From: Cryptomeria japonica
Lineage: Eukaryota > Streptophyta > Pinopsida > Cupressales > Cupressaceae
NCBI RefSeq assembly: GCF_030272615.1
Contig: NC_081413.1
Span: 557,279,136 to 557,343,135, forward strand
Reading direction: 5' to 3'
DNA length: 64,000 bases
The notes below the pieces were generated by a model. The model had not been told where the DNA came from. It saw only the letters and a list, made by a program, of their open reading frames with translations, and ran no database searches. Position numbers and translations under genes: made by a program. This document shows positions 55,246-64,000 of this stretch, in pieces. How positions within the stretch are numbered: the stretch's first letter is position 1; every line of letters begins with the position of its first letter.

Positions 55246-57276
55246 CCCAAAATCATTTTTTCTGGATTAAGCTCTACAAACAATCAGGTGAATACTCAAA
55301 CAACTTCCAAATCATGAAGGAGGTACACCCCATTGGGAGAACCACTTGAGTCAGTTTTCAAAAAGCTAGTGGCAAACAAAGTAATCAAAGTTCCATATTT
55401 TCCTCCATATGAGCCAAAGGTTAAACCAAATTGGTGGAATGATGATGAATATTGTGAATTTCATAAGAGAAAAGGACATAAAATAGGAAATTGCCATCGA
55501 CTGAAGAACATCATACAAGATCTCATTGATAGAGGTGGCATTGAAATTGAAGGACACTCATCCAACCAAGAACATGAGATGTTTAAGGAACCATTCCCAA
55601 AACATGACAAGGGAAAGTCTAAAGCCACAGATGACCAAACCAACTATACTAGAGTATCTTATAACTAAGATTCAACTATCAATCACATCTCGATGGACAA
55701 TTATGTCTCTACCATTATCATCAAGAACAAAACATCTGAGAATTCTACCCAAAGACCCAAGATTGTCCTAAAAGGCATTGGATCTTCTTCCGAACCTACC
55801 TCTGAATGTAATGTCACAACTCATCAAGGTAAATTCACTTTGCAAGGTGCTCCAGCTAAAAACACTGCTTCCTCATCAACCAAGCCTGAGTATGACCTTA
55901 TAGAACAGTTAGGGAAGACACCCGCGCTTATCTCAATCCTTGAGCTCTTACGCATATCCCCCGCACATAAAGCTATTCTTGACAAAATCTTGAGAGACAC
56001 TATTGTTCCTACTGATTTAAACATGGACCAGTTTCAAGCCATGGTGGGATACCTTTCCATTCCACACTCCCTTACATTCACAGAAGTGGATGATGCCTCT
56101 GTAAGTCAGCCACATAATGCACCTTTACACATTGAAGCCTTCATACACAAATATCAAATAAAATGAGTCCTGATAGATGGAGGAGCAGGTCTAAACATTT
56201 GTACATTGAGCACTATTAAACAATTGGGATATTCTGATAAAGCTATGAATTCTACAAACAAAATTACCATCAAGGCATATGATGATGAAGAGCGTTCATC
56301 CAAAGGCACAGTCACCTTACCTCTCAGAGTTGGGCCAGTTACAAAGGATGTGGTTTGTCATGTCCTTAATCTAGATCTCACATACAACATATTACTAGGA
56401 CGTCCATGGATTCATGAGATGAGCGCAGTACCATCTACATATCATCGATGTATCAAGTTTCCACACAATGGAGTTGAAGTGACCATCAAAGCTAATCCAA
56501 ATCCATTCATATATTGCAACAATCTACGACCTAGATCAGAAATAACAATTCCAGTTAATAGAGAAGCTATTTCTTCATCAGCATATGTTGATCCAGAATC
56601 CTTAAAAGCTTCTACATCCAAACAAGCAGAGATCAAAGAAAATTTTAAGTTTAAAGACATGGGATGTGGTGAGTATATCTTTCATGTTGATCAACTCCCA
56701 CTATCTCCTAAGGTATTCAGTCAACGGGAACAACCTACAAACAATTTGCAATGCCAAGGAATTGGGTGTGAACCACCTAGTGTTGTGGCTACTAAGTCTG
56801 AATGCAAATCTCCTCTAGTGGTGCAAGCATCTCTTGATATCAATAGTCCTAAGAGTGGTTCCAGCGAAGAATCTATTGAGTGTATCACCAACCCTCTTGA
56901 GAACTCACATAACCTTACCACTTCATCCACTCATTCCATTTCCACCCAACTTCCAGACTTGGATCAACAAGAATTACAAAAGCCCTTACTCATTGGGGAT
57001 CAAAAATCAAGCTTTGAAAAGAAAAATCTAAAAGTCAAAAATAAAGAAAAGTCCTTTAGTCCAAATCAAAATCTAAAGCTATTGGACTTTGAAAAAATCA
57101 AGTTCAAGGATAAAAATTTTATGAAAGAAAAAGAGAAAGAGATGATCTCCCCTAATATCAAAATAACTGGGGGCAAAAGTTCTACAATTTCAAGTCAAAA
57201 AGCACACTTGTTGATCCTAAGTCTCCATCATGCTATGGTACTTTCACTTCTTTTTCGCAATCATAAGCCTTCATAA
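55246..57276 (+). pseudogene. gag-pol: gypsy gag zinc knuckle and protease
   Basis: It is in the same frame as gag, with stops at 55315 (TGA), 55666 (TAA) and 56164 (TGA). It has a C-x2-H-x4-H-x4-C knuckle (CEFHKRKGHKIGNC, 55453-55494), preceded by P-L-G-E-P-L-E-S. A linker with L-I-E-Q-L-G-K-T-P-A and the protease follow. The protease active site reads L-I-D-G-G-A-G-L-N-I-C (Asp at 56176), then I-L-L-G-R-P-W (about 56395). After the protease the frame runs into Ser/Lys-rich sequence and stops at 57276, where RT should begin. Three of the four stops from 55243 on are TGA in positions compatible with CGA. Confidence 0.88.
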
Positions 57277-57730
57277 GTCATCCACTTGTTCCACACATCC
57301 TTTCCCTTCTGGCAATACATCATGGACCTTTAATGGAACTTCCTCGAAGGACTTTGTTATCAGGGATGCCCAAAATTCTTCAGGTGACATGCATACGGGC
57401 CTGTGTAGTCCACACATTAGTAATTCTATCTCAGTTCCTTTATCAAGGAAGAAAGTCACTCAAGCTACACACCATTCAGTCAAGGAACGTCACAGCTACA
57501 ATAATAAGGTTAAGCCTCATACATTTGAGGTGGGTGACTTAGTTCTCAAGGAGAATCCTAAAAATCAGCAAGACAGAGAGAAGAAGCACAAGTTCGAACC
57601 AAATTAGCTTGGTCCTTACATCATTACAGCAGCTTATGGATCCAGTGCATATCAGCTCTCAACCACAGAGGGTGAGCCTTTGGAGGATCCTATCAATAGC
57701 ATGGACCTTCGCAGGTTTTACACATAGCTC
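57277..57730 (+). pseudogene. pol: Residual integrase C-terminus after pol deletion
   Basis: A frame starting near 57290 contains Y-N-N-K-V-K-P-H-T-F-E-V-G-D-L-V-L-K (about 57500-57550). After one TAG (57605), where the family has Trp, comes L-G-P-Y-I-I-T-A-A-Y-G and a tail ending R-R-F-Y-T. This is the extreme C-terminal region of a Tat integrase. RT, RNase H and the DDE core are missing between about 57280 and 57470, a deletion of some 2-3 kb by comparison with complete family members. Confidence 0.8.
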
Positions 57731-57990
57731 TTCAGAGTATCCCAATTCAAAAATACAAAAAAAATCATAAAAATTAAAAAATACAAAAAAAAATCATAAA
57801 ACATAAAAAATTGTTACTTGGTGAAAACCTGGCAAACAGGTGCCTCGTGACACAAAAAAAAATCAAAAAAGTAAAGAAAAACATTTTCGTCCAATGGTGA
57901 AAACCACTTTGGTGGTGCCCTGGGCAAGTACCATGGTGAAAACCGAGTCACCGGCGCCATGTGTAGAGACATCGCTCCTCCCTCCTTTAG
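57731..57990 (+). other. 3' region with A-rich tracts and TGGTGAAAACC phrases
   Basis: ATACAAAAAAAATCATAAAA repeats (57745-57810) are followed by three GGTGAAAAC phrases at 57819, 57896 and 57933. There is no coding sequence. Confidence 0.6.
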
Positions 57991-58388
57991 GATTCCCTTT
58001 CATCCTTTCACTTTGCACACACGCATGACCTATCCATCCATAATAAACTTACCCATTCCCATCATGGCTTGTTATTGATCTACCCAAGATTGGTTAGCCT
58101 TTCATAATAAACACTCATTTTCATCCCTTTCCATTCATAATAAATCAGCTCCTATCTGTGGCTAAGGCAAATCCTACATCTAGTACTTCAGGATTCCATT
58201 TCATCCTTTCACTTTGCACACACTCACAACCTATCCATTCATAAAAAACTTACCCATTCCCATCATGGCTTGTTATTGATCTACCCAAGATTGGTTAGCC
58301 ATTCATAATAAACCTTCCTTTCCATCCCTTTCCATCCATAATAAATCAGATCCTATCTGTGGCTAAGGCTAATCCTAAGTCTAGTAAT
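57991..58388 (+). repeat. 200-bp direct duplication
   Basis: 57991-58190 and 58191-58388 are two copies of one unit, each starting GGATTCC(C/A)TTTCATCC and ending near CTAGTA. The spacing is 200. Confidence 0.9.
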
Positions 58389-59618
58389 GGGTGTGGAACT
58401 GAGAGCATCACATGTTTCGAGGAGTACAGTTTCTTCCAGTTTTCTTCAGTCTATACGCACACAATCCGCAATAAAGCAACACTTGCATCACAATCCGCAA
58501 TAAAGTTTTGTCTTCCCCATAATAAAGTATCAGTTTCATGGATTCAGTCAGTTTCAGATGAGACACAACAAGCAACAATGGGCTTCAACAAATCAAATAT
58601 TTCAACAGACTTGGACAACATTATGGTTCAGTGCTATCTATCTTTTTTGTGAAAGTAAACATTGTGACCACAATCAAAAAGACTTATACAAGTGACAAGA
58701 GACACTAAACTTGAGGACTACAGTGGATGTTGGTGTCGAGTCTTGGTTTTCTTTTTTTTTTTTTTTTTTTTTTTGTGACATGTCTTTTAGCTTTTCCAAT
58801 ATGTCTCTGACTAAAGATTCTATCTCCAGGATGTCTTTGACTAGAAAGGCAAGGATGGGGTGTCGTCACCTATTTTTCTTTTTGTTGTCTGTGGATTGTC
58901 TCTTAGTAATGCTATGACTTGTCCAAGGATATGAGGACATTGAGAGTCTAGTGTGAACTGGGGCATTCCTTGTTTGAGACTGTCTTATCTCCATGCAAAC
59001 AGGTACAATGACTTTTTGGCTCAAACATATGCCTCGATTGTCATAACCTATTTTGCCATAATAAAGCTCAATGATGATAACGCACAAGAAGCTCTTTCAA
59101 TTTGATATCTTTTGTCTTCCATCCCCCATTCTTGATTGACTTTCATCGTCCTTCTTGAGTTCGTATAGCCTACTATCACATGACTGAGTATGATGACACA
59201 CCAAAAATATTTGCATTTCATGTAGTTGCACCTGCATTACCACATATTAAGCATTTCATATGTACATATAGATATCACAATCACATCACATCCTGCACAC
59301 AACACATATTAGCACATTTTATATTCTCATCATGTAAATAGTTATTTGCATCGTCATATCCATCTGCATTTCATACATTCACATTCACATATGCATAGCA
59401 TATAAAACATAAAAGAACAAAAATATGGCATTTCATCATGTACATATTTGCATCCATATCATAACCATCACATAGAAACATACATCATGAAACATCTCAT
59501 CACATGGGTACGCATGCATATAGCTGCTGCAAAGATGAATCATCTCATATATATAATCATAAGTGTCATGATACAATGATGTCAAAATACATATGGCTAC
59601 AAAATCACCCGAAGGTGT
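58389..59618 (+). other. 3' non-coding region of the nested element
   Basis: It contains a run of 23 T at 58752-58774, a conserved-looking segment GATGGGGTGTCGTCACC at 58854-58870, and at 59190-59580 a stretch rich in CACAT/ATCAT words. No supported gene. Confidence 0.5.
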
Positions 59619-60095
59619 CTACATCATCATACAAAATGGTACAAAAATGATACATAAGAACCCACTAATCACTCCTGTCAGTACTGCTGGTAGTGCTAAT
59701 CCTATCCATGTCATGGTATCCCATGCCACGTGTCCAGCCCTCATCTCCAATCCTGGATCCTGGAACATTTGTATCAGGGCATCCCTGTCTCCCTCTCGAT
59801 CATAAGGAACTAACTCCCCATCGATCGGTATCCTCAAAATCCTATATACATCCTCTAAGGTGACTGTCATCTCACCCATCGGCAAATGGAAAGTGCAAGT
59901 CTCAGAGTGCCATCTCTCAGCCAGCGCAGTCAGCAATCCCATGTTCGCCCGAAACTCAAGCACATACATAATAAATCGCAGACCCATAACCTCAATTGCG
60001 GCTCTGTCCTCAAATATCAGCTTTGGTCGTAACCTCTAAGTCGATGGTAATCTCTCTCGTGACTCCAGCATAGGTAGGTACTCCTGTAGTCAAGC
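59619..60095 (-). pseudogene. Antisense plant mobile domain fragment
   Basis: On minus, opposite to gag-pol, the translation reads ...L-T-A-L-A-E-R-W-H-S-E-T-C-T-F-H-L-P-M-G-E-M-T-V-T-L-E-D-V-Y, then I-L-R-I-P-I-D-G-E. This matches the plant mobile domain (aminotransferase-like, PF10536) core. The open part is 59619-59987. Upstream on minus it continues past one TAG (about 60025) to a start-like segment near 60090. Only the N-terminal third of a full domain is present. Related Tat elements are known to carry additional ORFs between pol and the 3' LTR. Whether this one is expressed cannot be told. Confidence 0.78.
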
Positions 60096-60124
60096 AAATC
60101 AATCATGTCAGTCATAGTGGCATT

Positions 60125-60595
60125 ACCTATTCATCACAAAATGTTGCTCTTTATTCTAGTGCTTATATTTATCATATGGCGCTATTTATCCTAGTGACAC
60201 TCACTGTTCATCACAAGGTGTTGCTATTTATCCTAGTGGTACTCCCTGTTCATCGCAAAGTACTACATGTTTTTGCACTCCCTGTTCATCACAAAGTGCT
60301 ACTTACATTTGCAGTCACTGTTCATGACAAAGTGCTACTCTTTTTTTTAGTACTCCCTATTCATCACAAAGTACTTTGTCTTGGTACTCTCTATTCATCA
60401 CAAAGTGCCTTGATCTATCTTATCCTAGGGCCTCTGCTTGAGTGTATCCTCTTAAGTAATTTCCTAATTGGCAATGTATGTTCTATCACAGAATTGTCAA
60501 TCCTGGCCCTATTTGCTATTTTAGTCTTCCCTAGAGGACCTTCTTGAGTGTATCCTCTCATCAGCTTATCCAATCGACAGCATATGTTCATTACA
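60125..60595 (+). repeat. Tandem repeat, CTGTTCATCACAAAGTGCTAC unit
   Basis: GTTCATCACAAAGTGCTAC-like copies fall at about 60131, 60208, 60250, 60286, 60323, 60360 and 60393, with a stray copy at 60579. The spacing is 33-77. The frame 60176-60547 is a repeat translation. Confidence 0.82.
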
Positions 60596-61203
60596 AAACT
60601 GTTGATTTGGCCTAGAAGACATGAACGCGCTTACATATTGCATAGACACGCCTGACACAAACACAGACGCACCTAAGCATTTTTGACATTTTTTGACATT
60701 ATCCTAAAGCACATTTATTGCACTACCTAAGATGCATTAATGACAAAATTTATTGTGACAAAGTACAAGGAGGTTTTGTGGTACTTACCGGCTCTCCTGC
60801 ATCTGTTGGCCTCTAATATTGGCGAACGTGATTGAATCTATGCACCAATGTCATCGTTGCTGACTGTTGCTGTTCTATTCTCTCTCTGCACTCTGATCTC
60901 TTAGATGTATGGATGACAATGAGGATGTATTCCCCTCGTGGCCTATTTTCTAGACTACCCTAGCCCTATCCCTAGCCTTCGTTCCTCGAATCAGTCTTCT
61001 TTATCCCGTGACTCTGTCACTCTATCCGGTCAATCCATTCTAGCCATTCTTCTTATCGAGAGATTGTCTGCAATCTTTTCAGACATTTTCATCCAATCTC
61101 TCGAGGGGGCATATCATTCCCATCTTGGGGCAACTTTGTATCAATTCATATTATCTTCTTTGAAACAACGCGACAAGCTGCATTGTCTCAAAGAGGGGCA
61201 AAA
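60596..61203 (+). promoter_or_regulatory. 3' terminus with polypurine tract
   Basis: CAATCTCTCGAGGGGGCAT (61095-61113) is shared with the non-autonomous element (minus, near 21320). AAAGAGGGGCAAAA directly abuts the LTR (61190-61203) and is the polypurine tract. Confidence 0.75.
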
Positions 61204-61985
61204 TGTAGACACCTAAATTTGTCATGTCTAATTAAATAAATATTTTATTTATTTAATTATTTTATCCTAATTCTTCTATTAATTAAATAAATCCTTATTT
61301 AATTAATTCATTTATCCTCTTCTAGCCTTATTTCTCATTTAAATAAATACCTTTTTTTAATTTAAATTATCCTTTTTCTAAATTAAATAAATATCTTATT
61401 TATTTAAATGATCCCACTTCTTCTATTAATTAAATAAATCTTTATTTATTTAATTAATTCATTAACCTTTTCTACCTATGACACATGTCATTCATCTCTT
61501 AATTCCTACACTACCTACCCTCTCATTATTTTCTTATTTTCTCTACCTACCCTCTAATCATAGCCAACCTCTTTTACACTCTCAATCTTATCCCTTCGTT
61601 TCTTATAGTATCTTCTATATAAGGAGATGCTTCCTTCATTATCAACCCTAATCAAACTATGCACCCTAACTCAATTGCGCACTCGACTACACTACGCCTT
61701 TTATATGCGATCCTACTTGCAACCACATTTTCGTTCTTTGTTGAGCTCTTGTGCACATAAAATCTGAAAGCAAATATATCAAGCAAGATCAATGGAGATA
61801 GGAAGAATGGAGATTCAAACCCTATTGGACATGTGATGGTATAATCTTTGTGATTTCATTTGATTTGCATTGTCTTAGGTAATCTTCATATGTTATGGTG
61901 GATCTTTGTTGTTGTTAGGCTAGGGTTTTGTGGTTGAATTCATTATAGCCTTTCAATATTGTTGTTTCCATTTTCACCATAAACA
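61204..61985 (+). repeat. 3' LTR of the nested element
   Basis: It is 782 bp, starts TGTAGACACCT and ends ...CACCATAAACA. TATATAAGG at 61616-61624 is the likely TATA box. Compared with the 5' LTR it differs by a few substitutions and short indels in the TTAATT tract. Confidence 0.93.
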
Positions 61986-61990
61986 ATTTC

Positions 61991-63567
61991 TGGTTCAAAA
62001 GTTATAAATGACAGAGTGCAGTACTATCAAAACTGTCATAACTATGATAGTCATAAAAAATGGTAATTTTTTTTAGATTAGTTTAATTTATAGTTTGCAT
62101 GATAGAATTTTCTTTTGATGATTTTTTTAAATATTATTTTGGAAACTAATTTTGGGCTTTTAATGTTTGCAGGACGCTTGTCAAAGAATCTATCAATCAA
62201 ACATACGCCTGCCAAAGAATCAAGAAGAAAATGACTACAGACATATTGGTTTTGCAGGTTGCCTAAGGAGAATAAATTAAACATTGTGTATTCATTTAGT
62301 ATTTTTTTAGGCACTTAAATTGCTATCTGGTTAAAGAACAAATATGTCTTTCGTGTTTTCAAAAAAAACTAAGAGGTAGGAGAGTATGCTCTTGTCTTTT
62401 AAGACAATCAGAAATCTAGACCCTCGAAGCTTTTTTCTAAGTTTTGAGATTTGTGTACCTTTAGCGGGCCTGTCATAGTGGGAAAAAGTAATCACCCTGT
62501 GAGAACGACCCAAGTGAGTACAGCTGGACCTGAGCATTCCAACTCACTATAATAAATAGGCCTCTGGTGATTAACGTCTCAGAGGATGGGATTATTTGAT
62601 TTTTCTCTTTGAGATCTCTCATATCGAGCATTTTGTAGGGCCTCGCGGTCTCAATCACGTTTATGTGACTACAACTTGTTTCAGTACCTTGTTGGGCTAT
62701 AGGCCTTAATCATACTTGCGTGAATTCAAGGGGTAATTTCAAACGGAATTCCTCACTAAGAACTATAAGATTAGAAGCTACCTGATTCACCTCTGAAATG
62801 TTGATAATCTTTGTGCAAGAGAGATAGTAACTCTCTCAAGACACTTGCCATATCATGCACCCATTAGCATTTGGAGTCGGCTAATACGATGTTGAGAATC
62901 CATTGTGTGAGACTCAACAGTCATATTCTGATTAGCTATTGGGTGTGTACCTAAGTCAGCGAGCAAAGGTTTTCTTCTCTAAGCCAACTTCCATAGGGTT
63001 AGCGTGTTGTGATTGAATTATTATATATCTTGCGTGTTTTCTATGTTTTCATCCCTAAAACTAAAACTAGAGAAAACAAATCAAACAAATCAACAACTCA
63101 GTGATCAAAACTCTATTCTAGTCCAAAACTGGTCCCTGTCAGTCAACAAAAACTTAGTCCTTATCAAAAATTGGTAGTCATCAGTCATTGAAACTCTGTT
63201 TGTCAAAATCTCATCTCTGTCCAATATGTCGTATGAATTCCTGATCTTGTCAGTCAAAACAATTAAAATTGCCCAAATCAGTCTACAACAAGCATAAAAC
63301 TGGTTATCATCCTCCTGAGCATAAACAACCTTGATAGTGTACCCCTGTTGTTGCGTTGCACGATTTTGTCGATCATCTCTCAGCTAGTTCAAACAACATC
63401 TTATCAAACCTAAGTTAACTTAGATAACATCTTACACGGGATAGATCATTCCTAAAACCAGACCAGATCTTAGTTACTTCACTCAATCACTACGTTAAAT
63501 GAACAACTAGCTATAATTTGATCTTGACTTCTACAACACATGTAGCTCTTAGTCCTGTCGGTTGTAA
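61991..63567 (+). other. Leader of the outer Tat-like element, continued
   Basis: It continues the leader cut at 50290. 62060-62330 is AT-rich. 62490-62990 is a more balanced, conserved-looking block with a CAAGTGAGTAC phrase. 63050-63560 is rich in GTCAAAA/CTAGTC words. There is no supported gene; the minus frames here (62078-62658) have no domain. Confidence 0.5.
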
Positions 63568-64000
63568 ATGCCTGTTCAAACCAGAAGCTCTTCTAAATTT
63601 TTTGACAAAAGTAAGAATCACATGGATACCTTAGCTCCAATTCCTATGGCTACCTTTGCTCAAATGCTTCAAGATATAAAGGAAGAAATATATGACATGG
63701 AAATCCAACAAAATAAATCAATGACTCCATTTGAAAAACAAATATATGATATCAAGTGTGAGAAACTTCAAGGAATGCTAAAACGATTATGTGATTTGAC
63801 AAGTGAATACCAACAAATAAGTGACCATCAAAGAACAAATCTCATACAAGATCACAAAACACCTTCACCAAGACAAAAAGACATCTATTTCCTAGATAGA
63901 CAGTTTACACCTTTGGGGCAATCTATTGAGTCAGCTTTGGAAGAGCTTATTAAGAACAATCTTATCACATTGCCTAAAATGACCACATGGGGATGTGCAG
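63568..64000 (+). CDS. gag: gypsy gag, 5' part, runs off the window
   Basis: An ATG at 63568 opens a frame of 144 codons that has no stop before the window end. It begins M-P-V-Q-T-R, like other Tat gags, has a charged helical region (residues about 35-100), and then F-T-P-L-G-Q-S-I-E-S-A-L-E-E-L-I-K-N-N-L-I-T-L-P. That last block corresponds to the segment just before the zinc knuckle in the nested element (P-L-G-E-P-L-E-S, 55333 onward). The gag domain proper is therefore not in between, so this gag is either shortened or of a different type. Confidence 0.7.
   Translation, partial: MPVQTRSSSKFFDKSKNHMDTLAPIPMATFAQMLQDIKEEIYDMEIQQNKSMTPFEKQIYDIKCEKLQGMLKRLCDLTSEYQQISDHQRTNLIQDHKTPSPRQKDIYFLDRQFTPLGQSIESALEELIKNNLITLPKMTTWGCA

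Larger units (their letters stand above)
50291..61985 (+). mobile_element. Nested Tat-like gypsy element with pol deletion
   Basis: It has perfect ATTTC duplications (50286-50290 and 61986-61990), LTRs 50291-51061 and 61204-61985 that are very similar, a primer site at 51065, a long leader, gag, zinc knuckle, protease, the C-terminal end of integrase, a 3.5-kb 3' region and a polypurine tract. RT, RNase H and the integrase core are absent, so it depends on another element for movement. The good match between the LTRs makes it the youngest large insertion in the window. Confidence 0.93.
48660..64000 (+). mobile_element. Tat-like gypsy element, host of a nested element, open at window end
   Basis: It has an LTR at 48660-49828, a TGGCGCCC-type primer site, and a leader that is interrupted by 50291-61985 and resumes at 61991. 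A gag reading frame starts at 63568 and is still open at the window end. Leader motifs on both sides of the nested element match each other (see 49960-50290). Pol and 3' LTR are beyond the window. Confidence 0.8.

Noticed and set aside
1-64000. Host protein-coding genes, tRNA or rRNA genes
   Set aside because: No spliced or intact frame with a cellular domain, no cloverleaf with A/B boxes and no rRNA-like stretch was seen on either strand; small diverged exons cannot be excluded without a search.

Overview
This window looks like intergenic DNA from a plant with a large, repeat-rich nuclear genome. A gymnosperm such as a conifer is my best guess, but the sequence alone does not prove it. The evidence is plant-type retroelements only: SIRE/Tork-like Ty1/copia, Ty3/gypsy including Tat-like elements with a TGGCGCCC-type primer site, L1-type LINEs with DUF4283 plus zinc-knuckle ORF1, and a plant mobile domain. 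They are nested in each other with a strong AT bias. I see no intact host gene, tRNA, rRNA or CRISPR array.

Layout. 1-6997 is a decayed Ty1/copia element on + (the 5' end of its 5' LTR is cut by the window). 6998-10395 holds a minus LTR fragment, a degenerate 75-bp tandem array with internal dyads (8071-8835), and the 5' end of a minus copia element (LTR 9985-10395). 10601-13451 is a 5'-truncated LINE on minus. 13499-15201 is a LINE ORF1-only insertion on + with a perfect 18-bp target-site duplication.

15316-42039 is one old minus-strand Ty3/gypsy element that has been invaded repeatedly. A full-length 7.8-kb LINE (33552-41307) sits in its 5' LTR. A solo LTR (31748-32632, perfect TTAAT duplication) sits in its gag. 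Another LTR (18227-29651) sits in its pol. That LTR was itself split by a non-autonomous gypsy-type element (18730-29409), whose 3' LTR was split by a copia-type solo LTR (18749-20136). That makes four levels of nesting.

42334-48659 carries a small copia LTR and a copia element with a 2.35-kb LTR, a gag and no pol. 48660-64000 is a Tat-like gypsy element (LTR 48660-49828; gag reading frame open to the window edge from 63568). It was interrupted by a second, younger Tat-like element (50291-61985) that kept gag and protease, lost RT/RNase H/most of integrase, and carries an antisense plant-mobile-domain fragment.

The most interesting item is the LINE. It has three consecutive ORFs with tiny overlaps (ORF1/ORF2 share ATGA, ORF2/ORF3 overlap by 11 nt). 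ORF3 is a roughly 590-codon frame of no recognised LINE function, with weak plant-mobile-domain-like sequence and a charged C-terminus. The same RNase H-ORF3 order appears in the independent, diverged minus LINE at 10.6-13.4 kb. All 17 in-frame stops in the plus LINE are TAA or TAG, the pattern expected if CpA to TpA changes dominated its decay.
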